A stretch of DNA of 38,801 nt from Planctomycetota bacterium (GTDB taxonomy: Bacteria > Planctomycetota > SZUA-567 > H5-PLA8): positions 1-38,801 of the forward strand of contig JAKLKQ010000063.1 of NCBI GenBank assembly GCA_023150555.1. The letters are read 5' to 3'. Numbering within the stretch: the first letter of the stretch is position 1; each line of letters begins with the position of its first letter. Below, one piece after another: positions 31,471 through 38,801 of the stretch. The notes under the pieces were generated by a model. It did no database searches and was not told the origin of the DNA. It worked only from the letters and a program-made list of their open reading frames with translations. The translations under genes were made by a program, and so were the position numbers.

Positions 31471-34092
31471 ATGGGCATGACCGCGAACGCGCCGAAGAGG
31501 TTTCTGCTGGCGTCCCTCCTGCTGTGCGCCGCCTGCGCGCACGCCGCCGAGACGCCCAAGCCCAAGCACCCCGTCCAGCCGCCCTTCCTGCGCGGCCTCG
31601 AGAAGCAGAAGCTCGAATGGCTGGCCGCCAAGACCGGCCTGTGCGCCCTCTCCATCGCCGGCCATCCCGACGACGAGGACGGCGCGACGATCGCCTGGCT
31701 GCGGCGCGTCGCCGGCGTGGAGGTCCACGTCTGCCTCGCCACGCGCGGCGAAGGCGGGCAGAACGAGAGCGGTCCCGAACTGGGCCGCGACCTCGCACTG
31801 CTGCGCACGCACGAGACCAAGGCCGCCGCCGAGATCCTCGGCGTCGAGGACGTCTGGTATCTCGAACAGCCCGACTTCGGCTACTCCAAGAGCGCGAAGG
31901 AGACCTTCTCGAAGGGCTTCTGGAACCACGACGACGCGCTTGCGCGCCTGGTCCTGGTGATCCGCACGATCCGCCCCGAGATCCTCTTCACCAACCACGA
32001 TCCCGAAGGCAAGGACCACGGCCACCACGTCGCGACGGCGCAGCTGATCCTCGAGGCCTTCGATGCGGCGGGCGACAAGAGCCGCTTTCCCGAACAACTC
32101 AGCGACGATTTCCCTCCGTGGCAGCCGCAGAAGCTCTACCGGCGCGTGCGCGGCGAGAACGACGCCGCGACCTGCGTTCTGGACGTGAGCCAGCGCGAAC
32201 CGCTGAGCGGGCGATCGCCGGCGGAGCTCGCCGCATGGGCGCTCTCGCAGCACTTCAGCCAGGGCATGTGGGTGGACGTACGCCCGGGCGACAGGGAAGA
32301 ACGCCGCTTCGTGCTCGTGAAGTGCGCCGAAAAGGTGAGGCCCGCCGCGGGCCATATCGAGCGCAGCTTCTGCGAGGGCTTCCCCGAGATCGACGATCCG
32401 AAGCGCCGCGAAGGCGAAGACCTGGACAAGGTGCTGGCCGACGGCGGCCTCGCCCCGGCGGCGGCCGCGACGCTGGCGCTGAAGGCGTTCAAGGAAGCCC
32501 GTGACCGGCGCCAGAGCATGCGCCTGACGGGCGAGGCAGAAAATGACCCGCACCTGCTGGCGCGCGTGCAGCGCCGCTTCGAACATTCGGCGGCTTCCAC
32601 GGCCGATGCGCTGGGCCTCCGCCTGGAGACGCGCGTCGCCGACGGCATCGTCACCGCCGGCGAAGCCACCGCCGTGACCGTGCGCCTGGCCAACACCGGC
32701 CCGCTGCCGGCCGGCATCACGCGCTGGTTCGCGGAGCCGGAGAACCTGATGACCTGGACGGTTCCGTCCTTCGAGGCTACCGAAAAGCCCATCCTGCCCG
32801 GGCAGTTCATCGAGTCCACGATAATGGTGACGGCCAAGCGCGACGCATTGCCGACGTATCCGCCCGCGCGCTGGATGAGCCAGCTGCCCCACCCCTTCGC
32901 GCCGCTGCAACTGGAGGCCGTGCTCAAGGTAACGCTGGGCGGCGAGTCGATGGACCTGCCGCTGCGCAAGCAGAAGGTGCCCATCGAACTGGCGCAACCC
33001 TTCGACGCGGAGGCCAGCGCCGACCCGGTGCTCGTCTTCGACGATCCCGACCGTACGGACGACCAGATGGTGCAGTGCCGCACCCAGGTCTCGGTCACCA
33101 ACCACCGCCGCGAGCCCTGGACGCTGTACGCGAAGCTGGAACCCGACGCGGCGACGCGCCAGGCGCTGAAGGAGAAGCGCATCCACCGCCTTTACGACGA
33201 GACCAAGCACCGCCTCAACTTCGAGCGCGAGGAGCAGACGTTCCTGACGCCGGTGCAGTTCTTCGCGCCCGTGCGGGCCTTCCGCAACGGCGACCTTTCC
33301 GCCGAGTGCCTCCTTTACACGCCCGCGCAGCGCTACGCCCCGTCGCCGGTGGTGCGCTTCCGGCGCGTGCCGCTGAAACTTCCCGGCGGCCTGCTGCGCA
33401 TCGGTCTGGTGCGGACCTACGACGACGCGACGTGGGAAGCGCTCAATCGGCTGGACGAGTCGTTCTCTGAAGTGCTCGTCGAGGAATTGACGCCAGAACG
33501 CCTGCGCGACGCGAACCTGGGCATGTACCACACCATCGTCCTGGACCTGCGCGCCGCCCAGTACCGCCCCGACGTGCGGGAACGCAGGAAGCGCCTGCTG
33601 GAGTACATGAACCAAGGCGGCAACGTCGTCTGCCTGTACCACAAGGACTTCGACTGGAACCGCGAGGACGAGAGCGCGCGCGGGCGCGGCGTCTTCCGCG
33701 GCGGCGGGGGCGGCGGCGAGATTGCGCCCTTCCCCATCACCTTGTCATTCCAGCGCGTCACCAACGAGAAGGCCGCGGTGCGGATTCTCAAGCCCGAGCA
33801 CCCGCTGCTGACGCGCCCCTGCAAGATCTGGGACGACGACTTCAGCGGCTGGGTGCAGGAACGCGGCGTCTACTTCCCCTCCGCATGGGACGAGAAGTAC
33901 ACGGCGCTGCTGTCCAGCAACGACCCCGGCGAGCCGGCGCTGGACGGGGGGCTGCTGGTTGCGGATGTCGGCGAGGGCAGTTTCATTTATTGCAGCTATG
34001 TCTTGTACCGGCAGCTGCGCGCCGGAGTGCCCGGCGCGTACCGGCTCTTCGCCAATCTTCTCTGCTACCCCAAGACGAAGGCCAAGGAGTGA
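31471..34092 (+). CDS. Large PIG-L (LmbE)-type N-acetylglucosamine deacetylase
   Basis: The protein has 873 residues. A signal peptide (FLLASLLLCAACAHAAE, possibly with a lipobox-like LCAAC) precedes the PIG-L domain. Zinc ligands are in AGHPDDEDG (H65, D67, D68 region), and HDPEGKDHGHHVA (176-188) carries the second histidine motif. The family removes acetyl groups from N-acetylglucosamine-type sugars. The long C-terminal part (about 390-873) includes beta-sandwich-like segments and a ThuA-like or amidotransferase-like module (IGLVRTYDDATWEALNRLDE, VVCLYHKDFDWNRED). It ends with FIYCSYVLYRQL. A glycine-rich loop (FRGGGGGGE) is visible. The length far exceeds a lone PIG-L domain. A small membrane protein gene follows after 28 bases. 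Confidence 0.85.
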   Translation: MGMTANAPKRFLLASLLLCAACAHAAETPKPKHPVQPPFLRGLEKQKLEWLAAKTGLCALSIAGHPDDEDGATIAWLRRVAGVEVHVCLATRGEGGQNESGPELGRDLALLRTHETKAAAEILGVEDVWYLEQPDFGYSKSAKETFSKGFWNHDDALARLVLVIRTIRPEILFTNHDPEGKDHGHHVATAQLILEAFDAAGDKSRFPEQLSDDFPPWQPQKLYRRVRGENDAATCVLDVSQREPLSGRSPAELAAWALSQHFSQGMWVDVRPGDREERRFVLVKCAEKVRPAAGHIERSFCEGFPEIDDPKRREGEDLDKVLADGGLAPAAAATLALKAFKEARDRRQSMRLTGEAENDPHLLARVQRRFEHSAASTADALGLRLETRVADGIVTAGEATAVTVRLANTGPLPAGITRWFAEPENLMTWTVPSFEATEKPILPGQFIESTIMVTAKRDALPTYPPARWMSQLPHPFAPLQLEAVLKVTLGGESMDLPLRKQKVPIELAQPFDAEASADPVLVFDDPDRTDDQMVQCRTQVSVTNHRREPWTLYAKLEPDAATRQALKEKRIHRLYDETKHRLNFEREEQTFLTPVQFFAPVRAFRNGDLSAECLLYTPAQRYAPSPVVRFRRVPLKLPGGLLRIGLVRTYDDATWEALNRLDESFSEVLVEELTPERLRDANLGMYHTIVLDLRAAQYRPDVRERRKRLLEYMNQGGNVVCLYHKDFDWNREDESARGRGVFRGGGGGGEIAPFPITLSFQRVTNEKAAVRILKPEHPLLTRPCKIWDDDFSGWVQERGVYFPSAWDEKYTALLSSNDPGEPALDGGLLVADVGEGSFIYCSYVLYRQLRAGVPGAYRLFANLLCYPKTKAKE

Positions 34093-34120
34093 CCGCGCAG
34101 CCCGGAGCCCGCACCGCGAC

Positions 34121-34456
34121 ATGACGCTCGGACAGCGGCGCATGCTTTGGGCCTGCGCCTTCGCCCTGACCTTTAACTTCTGGTACGAGGCCTCCGGCAT
34201 GCGCCTGATCGGAGGCGAGGTGCGGGACATCGTGACCGGACCCTATGCGATGCAGAATTTCTGGGGGCAGTTCGGCTACGGCGCGCTGTTCCTGCTCTTC
34301 GGCACGGTCCTAACGCTGACCCTGCAGCCGCAGGAAGAAGGCAAGCGCCCGCCCTACCAGATTCTGGACTGGGTGGCCCTGGCGGCGGGCCTGGGAGCGC
34401 TCTTCGGGACGGTCTACCGGAGCTGGAACCTCTGCCAAGCGGCAGCCGCAGGTTGA
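34121..34456 (+). CDS. Small membrane protein
   Basis: The protein has 111 residues and three hydrophobic stretches (about 8-22, 45-68, 80-98). The family is not recognised. CGGAG precedes the ATG at a rather long distance. It lies 28 bases after the PIG-L gene on the same strand and may be cotranscribed as a membrane partner. Confidence 0.6.
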   Translation: MTLGQRRMLWACAFALTFNFWYEASGMRLIGGEVRDIVTGPYAMQNFWGQFGYGALFLLFGTVLTLTLQPQEEGKRPPYQILDWVALAAGLGALFGTVYRSWNLCQAAAAG

Positions 34457-34942
34457 AAATCCCACGAAAAAGCGCGCCTTGCGGTGTATTGAAGCGAAGC
34501 ATATCTGGTGCGCAGGACACCGCCGATTCGCGAACGCTGGCGACGCGAGAACCCTCCGACCAAAGCAGGCGAGGGGCGTGCTTTGCCGTGTGTTTCAGAC
34601 GCGCTTTGCCGGAGCTAACCGGTCCTATCGAACCCTTTGCTAATCCAGCAGTTACAGGCGGAACCAGATCTTCTAAACTAGCGTTATAACTAGACTTATT
34701 GGGCCGATTCAGACCGGTTCCACACACGGGTTCGAAAAAATGGTGCGGGAAGCCGAAATTGCTCCGCTCAACGTGCTCCCCCTGTGTATGCTCTTCTGGA
34801 GACGCCCGGAGACCTTCTAACATGCCTTGGCCATTGGGACTACGGTCCTTGTCGGGCGTTTGGGTGGCTGCCGCAGGGCGGTCGCGCAGCGGCCGGCTGA
34901 CCGCGTGATCTCCGCTTAGGGCCACGGCTTTCGAGGAGCGAC
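34457..34942. other. Intergenic region without recognised gene
   Basis: This 486-base gap is slightly richer in A+T around 34670-34760. Open frames on both strands run through part of it (34453-34689 plus; 34925-34173 minus, overlapping the membrane protein gene), but neither has a ribosome binding site or known pattern. No tRNA, repeat or terminator is seen. It must contain the promoter for the BatA-like gene, for which GAGGAG lies just before 34943. Confidence 0.5.
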
Positions 34943-37153
34943 ATGCTCTACAACTTCTTCACCAACCCCTGGATGCTCGCCGCGTTTGGCGCGGTGCTGA
35001 TCCCTCCCATCATCGAATGGCTGTTCCGGCGCCGCAAACGCCAGGTTGAACTGCCGACGCTGCGCTACCTGCTGCGCAACAAGGAGCAGGAGAAGATCAA
35101 GCGCCAGGACCGCATCCTGCTGATCCTGCGCATGGTGGGCATCGGCCTGCTGGTCTTCGCCGTCGCACGCCCGATGATCCAGCACGGCCAGCAGACCGAG
35201 GGCAAGGAACGGCACGTGATGATCGTGCTGGACAATACCGCCAGCATGAACCAGCAGGTCGGCGTAACAACGTCCTTCGGCCTGGCCCAGAAGAAGGCTT
35301 CGGGCATGGTGCGCGGCCTGCCGGACCACACGCGCGTCTCGGTGGCGCTGGTCGGCGAGCGCATCGAGTTCCCGGTCGAGAACGTACAGGACAATTACAC
35401 CGCGGCGGACAAGATCAGCAGCCTGCGCCCGGGTTCGGGCGCTTCGTCTATGACCCAGGGCATCCAGCTCGTCGACCAGTACCTGAAGGGCCTGGACGAA
35501 GACAAGCGCGGCGAGCCCGAAATCTATGTCTTCTCGGACTTCCAGAAGTACACCTGGACCGACGACACCCAGGGCACCAACACCGCGCTGAACGAACTGA
35601 CGGCGAAGTACGAGACCTACATGGTCGACGTCGGCGGCGACCCCAAGTTCAACTACGTGGTCAGCGACATCGTGCCGGTCGAGACGGTGCTGTCGGCGGG
35701 CATGGAAGTCGAGTTCAAGGCGCGCATCGAGACCATCGGCGCGCCGCCGGAAGACCAGAAGTGCGCGGTCTCCTTCCTGGTCGAAGGCTCGGAGCGCGAC
35801 AAGAAGCTCGAGGCCCGCATGGAGAAGAAGGGCATCAAGGAAGTCACGCTCGGCGAGAACGACCACACCTACGTCTCCTTCAAGCACCTCTTCGCCAAGG
35901 CCGGCGAGTACGTCGTGGAGGTCGCGGTCGAAGGCGACGAGCACGTGATCGACAACCGCCGCCAGTACCTCTGCTCGGTGCCCGAGAACGTGCGCGTCCT
36001 GGTGCTCGACGAGACCGCCGAACTGGCGCCCGCGCAGCGCGAGACCGTCTTCATGGAACGCGCCATCTCGCCCCCCGCCCGCGCGGGCATGGGCAAGGTC
36101 TCGCGATTCCTCGCCAACGTCCAGCACCCGCGCCAGATCGCCTACGAAAACCTGGACAGCTACGCGGCGGTGATCCTCGCCGGCACCGATACGCTGGACG
36201 AAGCCTCCGTGGCCAAGCTGCAGAACTACGTCGAAGACGGCGGTGCGGCCTGGTTCTTCATGGGCACGAAGATCCAGAGCCTCTACAAGTACAACAAGCT
36301 GCTCTACAAGGAGGGCAAGGGTCTTCTCCCCTGCAAGCTCAAGGACAAAGTCAATGTCCCTGCGCCTGCAGGGAATCCAAGCGAGAAAGTCTACCTGAAG
36401 TTCGGACTCAGCAACCACGGCTCCATCACCGGCGAACTGCGGCAGAGCAGCGGCTCGGAAGACGGGCAGTACACGGCCTACGTCGACTTCGAGGACATCA
36501 TCCCCGAAGCGCGCGTCGTCACGCAGCTGTCCAACGACGTGCGCGCGACGCTGGAGCGCGAGTTCGGCCGCGGGCGCGTCTTCGTCAGCAACTCCTCGCC
36601 GGGCGTCGACTGGAACTACCTGCCGGCGACCTACGAGTACGTGATCATGATCCAGGAGATGCTGCGGTACCTGGTCGGCAACCCCGACGCCAAGGTGAAC
36701 CTGAAGGTCGGCGACAAGTTCACCTCGCCGGTCTTCATCTCCTCCCAGCACCTGCTGCTGCGCTACCCCGACGGCGGCAAGGCCCCGCGCATCACACCCG
36801 AGAAGCGCCCCGGCCGCGAGAACGAGTACTTCATGGCTTTCGACCGCACCTTCCAGCAGGGCGTCTACGAGATCGACGCGCCTGAGGAAGTCGTCCCGCG
36901 CCGCCGCTTCGTCGTGAACATGAACGCCCAGGAAGGCAACCTGGCGCGCCTGGATTCCGGCGACTTCGGCGATGCGTTCGGCTCCAGCAGATGGAGCTGG
37001 ATCGGGCCAGAGAAGCCGATCGAGGACTTCGTCGCCAACCTGCACACCGTGACGGAACTGGCCGCCATCTTCCTGTGGGCCTTGGTGATCTGTCTGGCTG
37101 CCGAGTCGTTCCTGGCCGCCCGCTTCGGCAAGCGCCGCGGAGGTACTGCGTAA
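34943..37153 (+). CDS. BatA-like von Willebrand factor A membrane protein
   Basis: The protein has 736 residues; GAGGAG precedes the ATG. The N-terminal BatA domain has two transmembrane helices (about 10-28 and 58-76, ILLILRMVGIGLLVFAVARP) around PTLRYLLRNKEQEK. The VWA domain carries a MIDAS-like motif DNTAS at 97-101 (usually DxSxS). Beta-sandwich repeats and a DUF4159/amidotransferase-like block (YAAVILAGTDTLDEASVAK) follow, and a C-terminal helix (AIFLWALVICLAAESFLAAR, about 705-725) anchors the end. Such genes normally accompany MoxR ATPase and DUF58 genes in Bat or MoxR clusters, which may lie outside the window. The stop codon overlaps the next start. Confidence 0.9.
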   Translation: MLYNFFTNPWMLAAFGAVLIPPIIEWLFRRRKRQVELPTLRYLLRNKEQEKIKRQDRILLILRMVGIGLLVFAVARPMIQHGQQTEGKERHVMIVLDNTASMNQQVGVTTSFGLAQKKASGMVRGLPDHTRVSVALVGERIEFPVENVQDNYTAADKISSLRPGSGASSMTQGIQLVDQYLKGLDEDKRGEPEIYVFSDFQKYTWTDDTQGTNTALNELTAKYETYMVDVGGDPKFNYVVSDIVPVETVLSAGMEVEFKARIETIGAPPEDQKCAVSFLVEGSERDKKLEARMEKKGIKEVTLGENDHTYVSFKHLFAKAGEYVVEVAVEGDEHVIDNRRQYLCSVPENVRVLVLDETAELAPAQRETVFMERAISPPARAGMGKVSRFLANVQHPRQIAYENLDSYAAVILAGTDTLDEASVAKLQNYVEDGGAAWFFMGTKIQSLYKYNKLLYKEGKGLLPCKLKDKVNVPAPAGNPSEKVYLKFGLSNHGSITGELRQSSGSEDGQYTAYVDFEDIIPEARVVTQLSNDVRATLEREFGRGRVFVSNSSPGVDWNYLPATYEYVIMIQEMLRYLVGNPDAKVNLKVGDKFTSPVFISSQHLLLRYPDGGKAPRITPEKRPGRENEYFMAFDRTFQQGVYEIDAPEEVVPRRRFVVNMNAQEGNLARLDSGDFGDAFGSSRWSWIGPEKPIEDFVANLHTVTELAAIFLWALVICLAAESFLAARFGKRRGGTA

Positions 37154-38801
37154 TGAAGCCGCACCTGTTGACCAACGAGACTCTGACGGTCTTCCTGCTG
37201 ATGCTGGGCGCCGCCTCGGTGCTCTTCTACCTCTACCTTTACCGGCAGGAGTCGAAGAACGCCCAGAAGCTGACCCCGGGCAAACTCTGGTCCATGCGCC
37301 TGCTGCGCGTGCTGGCCGCGCTGATGGTCCTGCTGGCCCTGGCCCGCCCTGCCTTGACGCGCGTGAACGAAGACATGCGTCCGCCGGTGGTCGCGTTCCT
37401 GGTCGACGAGTCGCTGAGCATGGGCTTCCCCGAGGACCCGGCCAACGTGCTGGCCCAGGAACTCGGCCGCGACCAGCGCGGCCGCTACAACGCCGCGCAG
37501 AAGGGCATCGAGAAGCTCCTCGCGCCGCTCTCCCTCACCCACGACGTGAAGGTCTACACCTTCTCCGACACCTCCAAGCTAATGAAGACCGTCCCCCAGC
37601 GGGAAAACGAGGAACAGCCGCTGATGCCGGTCTCGGAAGTCTTCGCGAACCAGCCCAAGCCCACGGGCGAGTACTCCAACGTCGGAGACGGCATCTCCGA
37701 CGTCATGCGCGACCTGTCCGCCAACAAGATCTCCGGCATGATCGTCTGCAGCGACTTCCGCCAGACCGGCGGCACGCCGCTGAAGGACGTCACCGCCCGC
37801 GCGAAGGATAACGGCATCCCGGTCCATTCGATCGTCTTCGGCACCGAGTTCCCGCTGCGCGACCTGCGCATCGACGAGGTGATCGTGCCCGCCGAGGCCA
37901 GCCTGGGCGACGTGCTGACCTTCACGCTCAAGGTCACCAACCAGATCAGCGCCGGCCTGCGCGTGAAGCTGACGCTCGACGAATTTGACACCAAGACCGA
38001 CAAATACGCCCAGCGCGGCATCCGCACCCTGACGCTCAACCGCGGCCAGAACACCGTCACCATCGCCACGATCCCGAACGTCGAAGGCATCCGAAAGTTC
38101 AAGCTGGAACTGCCGGTACAGCCGGACGAAGTCGACAAGGACAACAACGTCCAGGTCGTGCACGTCGAAGTCGTCAAGCGCACCATCCGCACGCTGCTCA
38201 TCGCAGGGCAGCCGACGCTGGAATACTTCTACATGGTGCCGGCGCTGCTGCGCGATCCGGTCGTCGAGCTCAGCTGCTGGCTGCAGTCGGCCGACGTCGA
38301 CTACACGCAGCAGGGCAACAAGCCGCTCAAGAAGGAGAAGCTCCCCGAGACGCTGCAGGAGTGGCAGGAGTTCGACGTCGTGATGCTCTACGACGCCGAC
38401 CCCAACCACATCACGCCCCAGCAGATCGGGCACATCGAGGACATGGTCAGCAAGGGCGGCGGCCTGATGGTCATCGGCGGCCGCAGCCAGGGTCTGGCTA
38501 AGTTCCTGCAGGTGCACGCCACCAAGATGCGCCAGCTCCTGCCCGTCGACATCGACAACAACCAGTACCCGATCCTGGACAAGCACTGGTCCGAGCCGTT
38601 CGTCATCGAGCGCACGCCCCAGGCCAAGAACCATCCCATCCTGGCTGCGTCCACCGACGAGAAACTGAACGAGGATCTCTGGAAGACCTTCCCCAAGTTC
38701 TACTGGCACCACCCGGTAAAGTCGGCCAAGCCCAAAGCCCTGGTGATGCTGGAGCGCACCAGCGGCGCCAACGACGACCGCGGCTCCGTGGTGATGGCGC
38801 T
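37153..38801 (+). CDS. VWA-domain membrane protein, partial at window edge
   Basis: The ATG at 37153 shares one base with the TAA of the gene before (TAATG), so the two are translationally coupled. At least 549 residues are present without a stop. Two transmembrane helices (about 11-30 and 49-66) precede a VWA domain with a canonical MIDAS motif DESLS (85-89) and CSDFRQTGG. Beta-sandwich domains follow, then a glutamine-amidotransferase-like segment (TLLIAGQPTLEYFYMVPALL; FDVVMLYDADPNHITPQQ; GGGLMVIGG). The build is parallel to the upstream protein, so the two are distant paralogues probably forming one membrane complex. Confidence 0.9.
   Translation, partial: MKPHLLTNETLTVFLLMLGAASVLFYLYLYRQESKNAQKLTPGKLWSMRLLRVLAALMVLLALARPALTRVNEDMRPPVVAFLVDESLSMGFPEDPANVLAQELGRDQRGRYNAAQKGIEKLLAPLSLTHDVKVYTFSDTSKLMKTVPQRENEEQPLMPVSEVFANQPKPTGEYSNVGDGISDVMRDLSANKISGMIVCSDFRQTGGTPLKDVTARAKDNGIPVHSIVFGTEFPLRDLRIDEVIVPAEASLGDVLTFTLKVTNQISAGLRVKLTLDEFDTKTDKYAQRGIRTLTLNRGQNTVTIATIPNVEGIRKFKLELPVQPDEVDKDNNVQVVHVEVVKRTIRTLLIAGQPTLEYFYMVPALLRDPVVELSCWLQSADVDYTQQGNKPLKKEKLPETLQEWQEFDVVMLYDADPNHITPQQIGHIEDMVSKGGGLMVIGGRSQGLAKFLQVHATKMRQLLPVDIDNNQYPILDKHWSEPFVIERTPQAKNHPILAASTDEKLNEDLWKTFPKFYWHHPVKSAKPKALVMLERTSGANDDRGSVVMA

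Noticed and set aside
31231..33642. 803-codon minus-strand open frame opposite the PIG-L gene
   Set aside because: Antisense shadow that also crosses the porin 3' end and its terminator.
34173..34925. 250-codon minus-strand open frame
   Set aside because: It overlaps the small membrane protein gene, its last third is low-complexity, and no start signal is seen.

Overview
The window is GC-rich, gene-dense bacterial DNA. The genes imply a Gram-negative envelope with an outer membrane: an OprP-type porin and many proteins with signal peptides. The gene types (ECF sigma factors, a membrane-tethered sigma factor, a Hanks-type kinase with an N-terminal MshEN-like domain, BatA/VWA membrane proteins, PIG-L, heparinase and NHL-type secreted proteins, many palindromic intergenic repeats) best fit Planctomycetota or a close relative in the PVC group. 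No rRNA or phylogenetic marker comparison was possible, so this is an inference.

Layout. Positions 1-1569 form a repeat-rich, gene-poor island with palindromes, a purine/pyrimidine tract, a solitary REP-like hairpin and a long inverted repeat. A small zinc-ribbon protein follows at 1570-1905. Next comes a minus-strand run: arginase, then heparinase II/III-like protein, then asnS (6426 down to 1976). A plus-strand signalling block follows (6618-9150): Ser/Thr kinase, ECF sigma factor, zinc-binding anti-sigma factor. Positions 9227-13317 hold three minus-strand genes: a two-TM small protein, a 589-aa unknown secreted protein and a PhoD-like phosphatase. A fused two-domain ABC permease lies divergently from the phosphatase (13515-15251).

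The second repeat island (15253-18094) centres on a REP-associated tyrosine transposase (RAYT) bracketed by three paired-REP units of about 210 bp. A SUFU-like gene follows, then further repeats from the same families as island one. After it come a TMEM14-like membrane protein, a tandem pair of paralogous secreted proteins, and divergently a sigma factor fused to a transmembrane helix and a C-terminal domain. A small unknown gene, a small secreted lysine-rich protein with a clear terminator, an alpha/beta hydrolase and a 959-aa secreted beta-propeller protein follow.

Positions 27662-31348 carry an AAT/C45-type Ntn-hydrolase, a YesU/DUF1961-like lectin-fold protein and the porin, which ends in a textbook terminator. 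Positions 31471-34456 carry a large PIG-L-type deacetylase and a small membrane protein. The window ends in a BatA-like VWA protein and a second VWA protein that overlaps it by one base and runs off the edge.

How the genes may work together: secreted or exported polysaccharide and amide hydrolases (heparinase-like, PIG-L, alpha/beta hydrolase, AAT, YesU-like) with a porin suggest scavenging of complex, possibly N-acetylated or sulfated glycans. The kinase/ECF/anti-sigma block and the tethered sigma factor are envelope-signalling candidates. The most distinctive non-coding system is the RAYT with its REP units, whose hairpin stems vary by paired compensatory substitutions.
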